From contig NC_090451.1 of NCBI RefSeq assembly GCF_031143425.1, forward strand, positions 666,004,508 to 666,068,507: a DNA stretch of 64,000 nucleotides, given 5' to 3'. This document shows positions 34,151 to 45,056 of the stretch, piece by piece. The notes below the pieces were generated by a model, which was given only the letters and a program-made list of their open reading frames with translations, did no database searches and was not told the origin of the DNA. This stretch comes from Pleurodeles waltl (lineage: Eukaryota > Chordata > Amphibia > Caudata > Salamandridae). Within the stretch, counting starts at the first letter, position 1. Each line of letters begins with the position of its first letter. The translations under genes were made by a program, and so were the position numbers.

Positions 34151-34469
34151 TAATTAAGTCTGCCTTACCGGGGAAGGTTAAATAATTAGGCATCCTAGGT
34201 TTTCCTTAAAAAGGATCCCGCTGTAGAATGAGTTCATAGTAACTGAATTTACCTCCTTTATGTCCAGGGATAGAGCTGACCAGAAGATTTTTTGTTTTGA
34301 CTAATAGTCATTAACTTGGTGCCTGCCACCTGTTTTTAACGCATATACACTCAGTTCTGTGTTTTTTATAGATAAGCGTTTAATGGTGAAATTAAGCAAC
34401 TTTGAGTCAGGTAAGGTAAAACGTATTGTACATATCCTGAACTGTTTTACTAAATCTTGCTCATTCTGT
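34151..34469. other. Unassigned AT-rich spacer
   Basis: No gene or repeat is recognised. Confidence 0.5.
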
Positions 34470-34960
34470 CAAAGGCAAGTCAGTTTGAAGAAGTGCAAGC
34501 CTTTTACTCCTGCCCCCCACAACCCCAATAAGAGCAGACTGCCCTGTGGGCGCCAGATCAGATGTCAGCAGCACCTCGGCCTGGTGCCAGGGTGAGGCAT
34601 TTTATTCCCTGTTGGTATTTATAGGTCGTGAAGGCGAGGGGGTGGAAACGCTGAGGTCCCAAACGTAGTTGTGGTGGGAGACAGAAATGAAAGTTTGCCT
34701 CACTTTTATTTCCCTTCCCCCCTCCACCCTGTGTTTACATAACTGGCTTTCACGCTGCAGCCTGCCAGCTCAGTCTCAAGGGATGAGGCAAGACAGAAGG
34801 CCTCGCATTAAAGAATTGTATTTTTGAGCTTTTTGCTGTTCTTCTCTCCCGCCCAGTGCAGGATTTTTGCAAAACTTGCCATTTGCATTAAATCTTTTAT
34901 TTTGTGCAGCTAGAAAGGTCACGCTCTGTAGTTTTACAAGATGTTCTGAACCACTTGCTG
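34470..34960. other. Repeat-free island, candidate conserved non-coding element
   Basis: This stretch has no recognisable repeat and a mixture of GC-rich blocks and AT-rich core words (GCATTAAAGAATTGTATTTTT, CATTTGCATTAAATC). It is not coding in any frame over its length. Texture suggests possible constraint; this is inference. Confidence 0.25.
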
Positions 34961-35379
34961 TTATGTAGAAAAGAACAACATTGTTAAACTTTACACATGC
35001 AAATCACAACATTTCATTTTCCTACAGAAAGATAGATTTTCAAACCACAGTTAAGAAAGAAGCATTGGCAAAGCCAACTGGGCTAATGCTGGCCACCAAA
35101 ATTTTGGCTTTGTCAGTGCTTGTTTTGTCATGTATTTTGAAAAGTTTATTTTTGGGGAAGCTGCCAGGCGTTACACACCCTAGGCATCTTCAACTGCTGG
35201 ATCATGCTTGGGTCCTCATGAAGTTGAGGGCAGGGAAGCCCTGCCCTCTGCCACAAACACTTTTCAACAGATAATTTGCTCAGAAATGATATTCTCCAGC
35301 AACAAGCATCCACGGGTCATTGCTTCTGTGGAGGAGACAGGTGTGTGGGATGGTGAAGGCATTTAAGCCATAGTCCTGT
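34961..35379. other. Unassigned
   Basis: No domain is recognised. GCAAAGCCAACTGGG near 35070 echoes words at 19092 and 55864. Confidence 0.45.
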
Positions 35380-35800
35380 TGCGTGTGAATGGTGACAGCC
35401 ATTGCTTCCCCACCTTCCAGACTCCTTAAGGGCATCCCCCGTGCAGCAGCAATCCTCAGAAGAAATAGGACCACTTCACCCACATCATTATGGAAATCCA
35501 TTAGGTCCCACCCACACCATCTACAAAGCCACCGCGACCAGGGTTCCCAATTATTTGGCTGACAAGCCCACCATCTCTGGTGGGCCCTCAGCACACTCAC
35601 AGCCACCACACCATTGGGGCAGAGGTGAACAAGTCCAATAAATGTATTTTTTTTAAATCAAGGCAACCAGTGTCAGTTTGTACATGCATGATTTGGGACA
35701 TCGGCCCCATATCTATCAAGAGGGCACCTACCTTGCTTCAATTTAGGAACCAGCTAAAGACACACCTCTTTAAAAGATGCTACATCACAGTACAGTAAGA
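35380..35800 (+). pseudogene. CR1/L2-type RT C-terminal fossil
   Basis: Around 35400-35470 one frame reads ASPPSRLLKGIPRAAAILRR, matching the L--LQ-VQNAAARL segment after the RT palm. After a frameshift, GPTHTIYKATATRVPNYLADKP matches KLLTLTYKALNGLAPAYLADL. After another, IGPISIKRAPTLLQFRNQLKTHLFKRCY (35700-35786) matches the terminal NSLP-SIRSAPSL-SFK-QLKTHLF segment. This CR1/L2 subtype ends differently from the WLFDQ copy at 33642. It is truncated at both ends. Confidence 0.7.
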
Positions 35801-36688
35801 GCCCACCTCCACACTCAGTACACAGCTAGTCTTCCAATTACCTTTTCACTGTATCATTGCCTTTGATTCTCTACAGTTCTCTGCTGCTTTTTTTTAATGT
35901 TTGCCCTTTAGAAATATCACACACGTACACAAGGGTGAGATAATGGTAGTATTCTCAATTTATGTGTTATTCACTGCGGAAAGAAAATTAACATTTGGTG
36001 GATTTTAAACAACAGAAACTGCAGTTACCTAGTGCCTGTCAGGTGTACTATTGTCACCATAAATCAATGATGGCTTTATTGTTTGTAAATAATAGTACCG
36101 CATTATCTATGTTTTAATCTGTGGTGTGTGAGATTAACGTAATTTGCTTTTGTGTAGTTAAACAAAAATTTTGTAAAGTTCTACGTAATTATACCAAATC
36201 AAAATCCATTAATTAGTGCTACCAATTTTTGATGCGAGAAAGCATTCCTTGCTGAAAAATATAATGGAAAAACACAATTGGTACTTTCAACAGGCCCTTG
36301 AGTTTTGGTTATTCATGTTGTTACGGCCTCTCTTGCACTACAATTTCACCTCAGTGTTGTACTTATGTGACATGGCTTAATGGTGTAATTTTGGGAATTT
36401 CGCGTAACCATCACCACATGCTCAGAATAACACAAATTAAGCAGGAAAATGTTTACAGTTTGCCTGTGCCTAGTTTTAATGGTTTAATATTATATGGCGG
36501 GCTATTGTTTAAAAAATCCTTATGCATCGGAGTTATACCATGCCATTTAATTGTTACGATAATTTGAAGGAACTACATGATTTAAGTGAATTAGCTGCTA
36601 AATGAATAGATGATCTGTGTTCCTCTGTCTGATTTCCTTCTTATCAACTAGTTCGTCTCTTTGCATCACAATAGGCATGATCCAAAAA
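35801..36688. other. AT-rich, nothing recognised
   Basis: No gene or repeat is seen. Confidence 0.5.
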
Positions 36689-36777
36689 GGCATTTGTGCA
36701 GAAACAGGTATTCTGCACAAATGCCCGGATCTACACTTCAAAGATATTTACCAACAGATATCTCGGCGGTGTAGATC
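36689..36777. repeat. Two adjacent hairpins
   Basis: GGCATTTGTGCAGAA (36689-36703) and TTCTGCACAAATGCC (36711-36725) form a perfect 15-bp stem with a 7-base loop. Three bases on, GATCTACAC (36728-36736) pairs with GTGTAGATC (36769-36777) and encloses AGATAT with ATATCT. No known RNA family is recognised; a MITE remnant is the likeliest source. Confidence 0.75.
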
Positions 36778-37136
36778 AATATACTTAAATGTACGAAGTT
36801 GATTACAGGTAAAGTACTGCAGTGCAACAAGGGCATCTTGGGGTTAAGTTGACAAGTATGAACCAGTCATTCTTTGGCTTCGTGTTTTTTCATCATGTTA
36901 CCAGCGTCCAGTCGGTTTTGAGTTTGTTGCATGAGTGGTAGCTTATAAGACATTCCAAGCAGTAAAAGTGAGCACTAGTTATTTTTGAAGCTCAAATCCC
37001 TAGGGGTCTGATTACATTCGTCGTAGTAAACACGTTTGCAACTGCCCAAGCTGAGTCAAGGACTCTTTTTGTGGGTATTTATCCCTACAGTCTCTTGTGA
37101 ATCATCAATGATTGTGAATTCCGCTGATGGGGGGGA
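36778..37136. other. Unassigned
   Basis: No gene or repeat is recognised. Confidence 0.5.
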
Positions 37137-37430
37137 TTAGTAGTCGCTTGGGTTTTGAAGCTGGAGCCTAATTGAGTGCCAGAAATTTCTCAGTGACGGG
37201 CATTGACATAACATATACAGTACTTTGACGTTGTGCCAGCTTTGATCTGTAGAGCTTGTAGGGGACCGTCTTGGAGAAAAATGAGAGCCAAGAACGACAG
37301 TGAAGTGAGTTTCAACGTTTCTAGCCATTTGAAGTTGCAGCATTTTGATCTGAGGGTCCGAGATGTGGTCCCTATGAGTGCACTGGGCTGCATACGCAAC
37401 CAGAGTTGAGGGCAACCCAAAGACTGAAGG
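37137..37430 (-). pseudogene. Possible L1-type ORF2 C-terminal fragment
   Basis: The 92-codon minus frame ends with VLYMLCQCPSLRNFWHSI, resembling the HMLW-CP-L--FW--I motif near the C-terminus of L1/Tx1 ORF2. The expected CxxC just upstream is not visible, and the rest of the frame (HRDHISDPQIKML) is not diagnostic. A chance match cannot be excluded. Confidence 0.4.
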
Positions 37431-37681
37431 CTTGTAGCCTCCGAAACTAAAAACGCCTACCTGGTAGCTGATGCACGAAGTAAATGAATGTTTAGTTGAT
37501 GGTAGAATATTTCCAATGCATTGCAGATACCCACATTGGCTCTCTATTACTTGAACATTCTAGATCGATTCTTGCATAATCTGAAGTTTCCTGGATGTCC
37601 TAAATATGACGGAGTTTGGAAGACCAAGGTGAAGTGGGGCAACCACTTGACATGGAGGTTAACTGCTCATTCTCTCTACAG

Positions 37682-37915
37682 AAACAGCAATCAATCATCA
37701 GTTGAAAGACATCACAGAAGATAATAGTTTAGTAAAGGCAAAAGGCGGCATTCCGACTAAAAACGAGAGTTCAGCTCTAGAAATGCTTTTTGTCAGTGAA
37801 AATTCTCAGACAATCGTGGTAAAAGCGCCCCTCCAGTTGTCCCAACAAACACAGCCACGTACTTCACTGAATTGCCTCTTTGATATAAACAGTGACAATT
37901 TTTACTGCTCCACTG
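37682..37915 (+). other. Weak candidate for an unassigned protein-coding exon
   Basis: A pyrimidine-rich acceptor-like TCTCTCTACAG ends at 37681 and CACTG/GTAAAA offers a donor-like site at 37915/37916. The 234 bases between keep one frame open, phase 1 at both ends, encoding DITEDNSLVKAKGG, SALEMLFVSEN, IVVKAPLQLSQQ and LFDINSDNFYCS with a natural-looking composition. No family is recognised, no partner exons are found, and open frames of this size occur by chance in 64 kb. Confidence 0.15.
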
Positions 37916-37930
37916 GTAAAAATTGACTTA

Positions 37931-39739
37931 GATCTTTGATTGCAGGTACAAGTCAATAAAAAAAAAAATTGAGATACCAAGAATAGAATCCTCTTCTTTC
38001 CTCAAGGATGAGAAGTTCTCTGTGGGACGACAGAGGAAATATCTTGTAGACTTTCATCAGGCTATTGTGCATAGTCAGCACATGTGATTGAAAGAACTGA
38101 ATAGGAATGGGTAATCAAAGAATGTTATGTCCATAGGTCATGGATGAAGTGAACAAATTGAAGTTGCCATTGTGATCTGTACTGTAGTTGGAACCAATGT
38201 ATTACAGAAAGAGCTTGCATTTCTTTTTTCGTTTTGGGGTCATTTTTACTGGTTTTGGCAGAAATAGATTTACTGGGACTCTGACAGCCATTAACAAAGT
38301 TGTTAACTTGCTGTCGAAAACTGGAAAACACTGCCTGTAACAAACGCAAATGAAACTATTGGCTGTAACACCCCTGGTGCTGTGAGATAACCCTCATGTT
38401 ATCCCTAGAGTTTACTTTCTTTAAAGAGTCCCGCAAAGGAGCAATCCTACTGCCAGGATCAATTGAAAGAGTGCTGTTGGGACAACAGGAGTGTTGTAGG
38501 ATTGTAGGCGTGAGATGACTTGCGAGACAAAGGAGCACCTTCCGGGTCCTCCGGGAGTTAGAGGGGATAGGTCACAAGCCAACAATGGTATAGAAGAGGA
38601 GACTGCAGAAGAAGGCTTGTCTACAACCGACATCCCCACTCCATTCACTGCAAGGTGTTGCATGCTTTTCCCTGTGATTTGGTTGGATGATGGGAATTAC
38701 GTTGTTGCTTCTGGAGGGTCAGGTGATTGAGTCCTTGGTGTCTTCTTCTTAACCCCTGGCAGAGCTGAAGAAACAAAGGCTCAGATGCTGGGTGACGATG
38801 TTGATTCGCATCAGTGATGGACTTTCACAGCTATGCCAACAGAATGAGCCCAACTCTACTTTAGTGTGCAAACAACCTGAGTTGTTGAGTGAGAAGAAAT
38901 AAACATGTGACCAATGGGGAAAGGCGGTCTTGACCCAGTGTGAATGTGCCACAACATCTGGTGTACATAGAGGTCCTGCAATGTTCTACTGGATGTGTAA
39001 ATGGCTGTTTTTTTTTTTTTTACAAGACTAGCTTCTCTGAGAAATCTCCAACTCCTGAGTGAAAATCATCTCAAGTAACAGGATTTGACTGGAAAAAATT
39101 AGCAGATGTGTGGCTAAAAATTGTTTTGATGCAGCCATTTGGGCCTACTGGAGGTTATTTGTAGGCATTGAGTTTGGTCTGGTCAGTAACCTGCACACAG
39201 TAGAAGAAGGGCGCTTTGTCCTGCAGCATCACGGTAGGCCAAGAGAGATTCTGTATCATGCCTATTCCTACCTGAGAGTTCACAATTAGCTCCTATGGGA
39301 TTGATAAATCCTGTCCCAGCACAAAATCAGGCATTTCATCTAGGAGTTAATTGAAATAATTGCATTAAAGGATCAAGTATACCTTGATGATCGATCCATA
39401 AACAAGATGTGCAGTTGTGGTGACATTTCATGTTTCTGGGCCATCACTGGTGAAGCTAGAGTGCCACTGGCACTATTGCAAGCAAGAAAAATGGGAAACC
39501 CGTCTGTTGGTTGTTGGTTTTGTAGTAAATAGTTTATAAATGGGGAGCACGGAAACCATTGTACACCTGGGCCATTTTATTTGCTGCACTATTGATAGCT
39601 AAGCCCTTCCGTGCTAATAAGATGTAATTTAGGAGAGCCTTGAGCTATTTCAACAAAATTTTAGATACCAGTTGAAATTGTGAGTCCAAATTCAGACGCC
39701 CTGTCATATACTCTCAGCAAGAGATGTCCCTAGTGGAAG
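37931..39739. other. Unassigned
   Basis: A run of A lies near 37959-37968 and a T run at 39009-39022. No gene is recognised. Confidence 0.5.
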
Positions 39740-40381
39740 AGCTTACGTTTATTGTGATGCAAAATTGGGAGCCTCACAGTACTTCTGCGATGAGACTGGA
39801 AGGTCTCTTAATATTGTGATGAATTATCATAAGGCCTTGTGCTATTGTGATGCCCTTTCAGAACGTCTTGCTGTTGTGGGCCTATATTTGACTTTACTGA
39901 TGGCACATTCGAAGGTCTTCTGATATTGTGATGATACAATGGAAAGCCCTCAGTTATTGTGACAAAACATTTGCTCTGTTCTGATGAAATAGCAGTTTGT
40001 CTGGTGCTATTGTGATGCTACATTGAAAGGCTTTGTTCTATTGGATGAAACATTGGAAGAGTTTGAGCTGTTCTAGTAAACCAGCATAGGCTGTGCTGTT
40101 GTGATGGTACATTGGGAAGGTTTGTTCTGGTGTGATAAAACTTTGGAAGGCTCACAGTCTTATGATGAACCAGCAGTAGGCTTTGTGCTTTTGTCATGAG
40201 ACAACAGCAAACCTTAAATTGATGTGATGAACCTTTGGTAGGGTTTACGATAATGTGATGAAATTTTGGAACACCTTGAGCTCTTGTTACGAATCAGTGG
40301 AAGGTCTTGCGCCATTGTAATGGAACAAACATTGGAATGCCTTGTGCTGTTGTGATAAAATATCGGAATTCTTTGAGATGA
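39740..40381. repeat. Degenerate ~31-bp minisatellite, left part
   Basis: Units resembling ATTGTGATGAAACATTGG followed by AAGGCTTTGTGCT recur about every 30-33 bases; roughly 20 decayed copies are visible. The same unit resumes at 43682 after the 3.3-kb insertion and again near 44300, so this was one array. Confidence 0.75.
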
Positions 40382-43300
40382 TGTGAGGATTTCAGGGTGC
40401 TATATGATATGGCTCGGTAGCCTCATTGTGCCGTACACTCACAAATACCATCTTAGGTCCAGTCTGGCAAATTTACTTAACCTTAAGCTCGACCCGGCTA
40501 GCTGTGGCTGCGACCCGTAAGGTTTAGCACAGGAACAATGTGTAAAGCATTTAACAGTACCAAACAACGGAATAAGAATGTCACACAACTCAAAATAAAA
40601 AAAACACCAATTTATGGAAATAGAGCCGATTTTTATGCATTTTTAGAGACCTGGGCCCATATTTATACTTTTTGACGCAAAACTGCGCCAACGCAGTTTT
40701 GCGGCAAAAAAATTAGCGCCGGCTAACGCCATTCTGAAGCGCCATGCGGACGCCGTATTTATAGAATGACGTTAGCCGGCGTTAGCCGACCGGCGCTGCC
40801 TGGTGTGCGTGGAAAAAAACCCGCCGGCGTTGGGGAAAATGGCGTATGGGCGTCTTAAAATGGGGCAAGTCAAGTTGAGTCAAAAAAATCGACTTAACCT
40901 GATTTGCGCCATTTTTTTACGACGCCCAGACGCCATTAACATGACTCCTGTCTTAGTAAAGACAGGAGTCATGCCCCCTTGCCCAATGGCCATGCCCAGG
41001 GGACTTCTGTCCCCTGGGCATGGTCATTGTGGCATGTAGGGGGGCACAAATCAGGCCCCCCTATGCCAAAAAAAAATATAAAAAAAATATATATATACTT
41101 ACCTGAACTTACCTGAATGTCCCTGGGATGGGTCCCTCCATCCTTGGGTGTCCTCCTGGGGTGGGCAAGGGTGGCAGGGGGGGTCCCTGGGGGCATGGGA
41201 GGGCAGCTGTGGGCTCATTTTGAGCCCACAGGTCCCTTAACGCCTGCCCTGGCCCAGGCGTTAAATTCAGAAGCAAATGCGGGGTTTTTTGCCCCGCCCA
41301 CTCCCGGGCGTGATTTTTGCCCGGGAGTATAAATACCACGCACATGCCTGGGAGTCATTTTTTTAGACGGGAACGCCTCCCTTGCATATCATTAACGCAA
41401 GGAAGGTGTTCACGCCAAAAAATGACGCTAACTCCATGAACTTTGGCGCTAGACGCGTCTAACGCCAAAGTATAAATATGGAGTTAGTTTTGCGTCGAAA
41501 TTGCGTCGAAAATAACGACGCAATTTCGGCGCAAACGGAGTATAAATATGCCCCCTTACTTCTTAAAATCCAATGAAGGGTTCAGAAGATACAGATTTTA
41601 GAAACCATTTTTTTTTTTAAATCAACTGCAAACACACACTGTCCTACAAAAAGTATGGAAACTTTTAAAAAGTTTGAAACAATTAGTTTGACAAGTCCGG
41701 CCTGAGGTGGGTGAGCAAGTCCAGAAGGACAGAGGTCTAGGGGGCCAGAAGGGATACTTTGGACAATTATTTGGCCACAAGAGCATTTTTAAAGCAAGAT
41801 CAAAACTTTACAGGATGTCTGCCATAGATGCCAATGGAGTGTTTGTGATGCTGAGGGATGCATGCCGATGCTCCTGATGCTGTGCAGTCCAAAGGAAGGT
41901 GGCGGGCGAAGTCCAGTCGAGTCCTCAACCACAGATGAGTGAGGGCGACTTTTGTCCATGGATCTCAGCATCCCCTGAATTGCTCTTTGCAGGGCTCCAA
42001 GGGCTGCTGATGTAGACCTTGTGCTTTTGTAACACATCCTTCCCACGGCAAGTCTTTGGTGGAGGATGGTGTCTGCCTTTAGTGACAGATCCGGTCACAA
42101 CCAACACTCATGAGTCCAGCAGACACTGTGCACCTTTTGGGTATTTCTGAATTCTCCTTTGGAGAGCCCACATCCAGTAGCGGCAAAACTTCTGTGGTGG
42201 CTACCGGAGATGAGACTCCAGCTTTAATGTCCCCTGTGGCCCTGGGGGACCAGCCAACTGACCCTTGGAGTCTGCTTTGGACCGGGGCTGGAAATCAACT
42301 TTTCGCCAAGCCAGGCAAGCGGAGCAGGGTCCAAACTCCACTAACCCAAAGTGCAGCAGGTGCAGCCACTCTGGCATCGCAGCTTCTCTTTGTGGGCTTC
42401 CAAGGGGTGCAAAGTGGCCTTCTTCTCGTCCTCCTCCCAAGTCCTGTGAGTACTGAAGTACTGGGTGCCAAGGGTGCGCATTATAACCCAGCAAAGTGCC
42501 CCGAGGGGACACTGCAGTCACTAGCCAATGGGCTAGTTGGTCTCCTCCTCTCTGGTGACACAGTTCCAGTGATGTGTGGCATCTGGATATCCCAGAGTGC
42601 AACATTCTTGCCACAACCAACATGGCAGAATTCCTACTTTACTGTAAGGACCTTGGTTGCCCACCCCCAGAGGTGTGGCTACCATGAGGCTACACGCCCC
42701 TGGAAAACCAGTTTCTGAACTGGTTTTCCCTCCTCTGTCTCTACTCTGTCTGCAGCAAACAAAAAGCATCTTGCCCAAGTGTGTTGTTACAGCATCCCTT
42801 CAAAGGCGGCTTGATCTTTGAAGCTCGCCTTTTGGGCTAACACTCTAGGCAGCCATCCTATGGAAGGAGGTCACAAATTCCAGTGTGGCAACAGCCTTTG
42901 TTCCTGGCCTGGGAGGAGTACACATGTCTCCCCGGGTGGGCAGAAAGCTGTCTGTGTGCTAGTGCCTTTGTGAGGCCACTGGACTAGCTGGACCAGAGAA
43001 TGGTAACTTTGTAAAAATGCTTACCTTTAAAAGTGACATTAATATCAATGCCACGATTAATTTGATACCTTACACGACCCACTTTGGAGGTCCCAGTCAC
43101 AAGATATCCAGATTGGGGTGCCACCCAGTAACTCTGTATTAGCCAATGGGACTGCCAACTTTACCCACAGCAAAACGACAATTTGCAACTGTTGCTGCTA
43201 AGGCATTTTGCAAAACATATGTCTTCCTTTAGAAAATACACCTCCTCGCCATAGGACTCAAGGGGTCTTCCTTAGGGGAGACATAACTAAAATTAAGAAA

Positions 43301-43681
43301 TATGGTGGCTTTCCCTTTGGTTTAAATGGCAAAGGCGAACTGGCAGTGAAAACACTCTCCTTCCACTCTGCAGTGACAAGCTGAGGGCCATTTTTTATCT
43401 TGTCACATGAAGGGTGGCACAAACAATGTTGCAGCCCTGTGTAGACACTGTCTTACATGCCCCGAGGATACCTGGGTACCATATACTAACTACTTATAAG
43501 TAAGTCAGGTCTCACCCAATTGGGTGTATCCAATTCGACATGCAATTTGTATGGAGTTAAAACACGAGCACAGAGATCCGGTTAGCACACCTCAGTGCAC
43601 TCTGAGTCGAAAACCAGCAGCTAATGGTCCAAATGGGGGCAAAAGGTGGGAGGAAACATCCAAAAAGCATGTTTGCTTACA
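40382..43681 (+). mobile_element. 3.3-kb TG...CA LTR-like element inserted in a minisatellite
   Basis: The element starts TGTGAGGATTTC (40382) and ends GTTTGCTTACA (43681), the same end type as 1-281. GATGA (40377-40381) and GATGC (43682-43686) agree in four of five bases, fitting an LTR-style duplication. Minisatellite units lie on both sides. No gag, protease, RT or integrase motif is visible, so it may be a solo LTR or a non-autonomous derivative. A 202-codon plus-strand frame (42110-42718) is open but matches nothing and overlaps a 140-codon minus frame. The hairpin element at 40653-41555 is nested inside. Confidence 0.6.
40653..41555. mobile_element. 903-bp element built of consecutive hairpins
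   Basis: Ends GGGCCCATATTTATACT and AGTATAAATATGCCCCC are inverted repeats with two mismatches. The interior is a chain of stems: 40677-40687/40692-40702, 40716-40735/40763-40782, 40838-40854/40921-40937, 40941-40954/40959-40972, 40984-41004/41009-41029, 41207-41217/41221-41231, 41237-41246/41255-41264, 41300-41309/41319-41328, 41371-41385/41397-41411, 41428-41437/41478-41487 enclosing 41440-41455/41456-41471, and 41496-41508/41516-41528. Many are perfect. No protein is encoded. It is a non-autonomous DNA element of unknown superfamily. Confidence 0.85.
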
Positions 43682-43960
43682 GATGCCATAAATCATCTGT
43701 AGGTCTTGTGCTGCACTGGAAGACTTTCTGTTGTGATGAAGCATCAGAAGACTTTGAGATGTTATATATCATCTGTTGGTCTTGTGCTACACGTGAAGGC
43801 TTTGCACCACCATGATGTCACAATAGAAGGTATTCCGCTCTCGTGCTGATACATTGTTAATCCTTCTGCCTTTGTGATGTAACATTAGAAAGCTTTGCAC
43901 TTTTCCGATGAAGCCGCGACTGACCTTGTACTATTTTGGGGAGCAACCTCGTAGAACCCA
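43682..43960. repeat. Degenerate ~31-bp minisatellite, right part
   Basis: Words such as GTCTTGTGCTGCACTGGAAGACTTT, TTGTGATGAAGCAT and GTGATGTAACATTAGAAAGCTTTG continue the array left of the 3.3-kb element. A further remnant with GAAGGTCTTGTGCTAAC and CTATTGTGACAAT lies at 44305-44365, and a single GCTATTGTGATGAAG at 44542. Confidence 0.7.
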
Positions 43961-44304
43961 GGTGAACCAGTACACACACAAACTGTGCGGTGTTTGTTGA
44001 CCTTCTTGTGAGTTTTATACCAATATGAGGAATTTGAGATCCACTTTACTTCCAACAGACTTCTCTCTGGTGCTCTAGAGAGGTGTTTCTCACCTTTTTA
44101 CGCACTTTTTCCTTCACACTTCCAGGTTGACCAACTTACCACAACTAAAAACAAAACATTATGTAATCATTCAATAAGAAAATGGAAACAAGCTGGACTT
44201 TGGGATGATTTTAAGTTTAGAATAGTAGTTTACCGTTGGATTTACTTGCAATGGTTGTTTTATTTATGAATAAATAGTAGCACTGTGCGCTTTTGAAAAC
44301 ACAT
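43961..44304. other. Unassigned insertion within the minisatellite
   Basis: This stretch separates two remnants of the 31-bp array and has no unit-like words itself, so it may be another insertion. No termini are recognised. Confidence 0.4.
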
Positions 44305-44456
44305 GAAGGTCTTGTGCTAACTTGATATCACAATGGAAGGTCTAAACTATTGTGACAATACCAGTGGCAGCAGCAATAGGATTGGCCGCAGGGCAGGCTA
44401 GGAGCCTGTGCCAGCAATGAGGACAGCGCAGCGGCGAGGAAGGTGTTTTTGTTTTA

Positions 44457-44504
44457 TGATATATATAAATATATATATATATATTTGTTTCCCCCCCCCC
44501 CCCC
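44457..44504. repeat. AT microsatellite and C run
   Basis: TATA-type repeats at 44458-44485 are followed by a 14-base C run at 44491-44504. Open frames here are runs of Ile/Tyr codons. Confidence 0.9.
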
Positions 44505-44639
44505 TTTTCTCCATGACTGGACGACACACCAGAACGCTTTCTGCTATTGTGATGAAGTTTGTAAGGAAGTGCCCTTTTCTGCCCCATCGGTAGGCCCTGC
44601 TTTGGAGCTGAATATTACAGTGCTCTGCGTTGCTCTTCA

Positions 44640-45010
44640 TCCCCCGGGGACATGCAGCCTCTTCTAATTCCTATTTAATTTCTCCTTGGATTTATGATCA
44701 GCCATTTCCCCTTGGCGATAAGCCCTAATTAGAGCCGCCTGTCTCTTTTGGACGGATCGGCCATTTGCGCATCTCGGCGCAGCATCCCTCACTGCCCGGC
44801 TCTGAATCTGACGCACACTTTGACGTACTAATTGTCCATCCCTCCCGCCTGAGGTGTGTCCGGACCTCTCCAGCCCCTGTGAGTGACTGCAGGCAGAGCT
44901 TCGAGGGCGCGCCGCCAGTGATCAGGCTTTCCGAGCTGCCAGTCAGAGATGTCTATCAGCCGCTCATCAGGGCATCAACCACCGGGGCCTGGGTGTGCAG
45001 AGAAGTGTCT
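44640..45010. other. GC-rich repeat-free island, candidate conserved non-coding element
   Basis: The first half is AT-rich with homeodomain-type cores (CTAATTAGAG near 44725); the second is GC-rich with several CpG sites (GAGGGCGCGCCGCC near 44904). A 96-codon plus frame runs through it into a microsatellite and resembles nothing. A CpG-island-like or constrained element is possible by texture only. Confidence 0.25.
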
Positions 45011-45022
45011 CTTACAGGCTTA

Positions 45023-45056
45023 AATATCTATCTATCTATCTATCTATCTATCTAGT
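45023..45056. repeat. (TATC)n microsatellite
   Basis: About eight TATC repeats. Confidence 0.95.
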
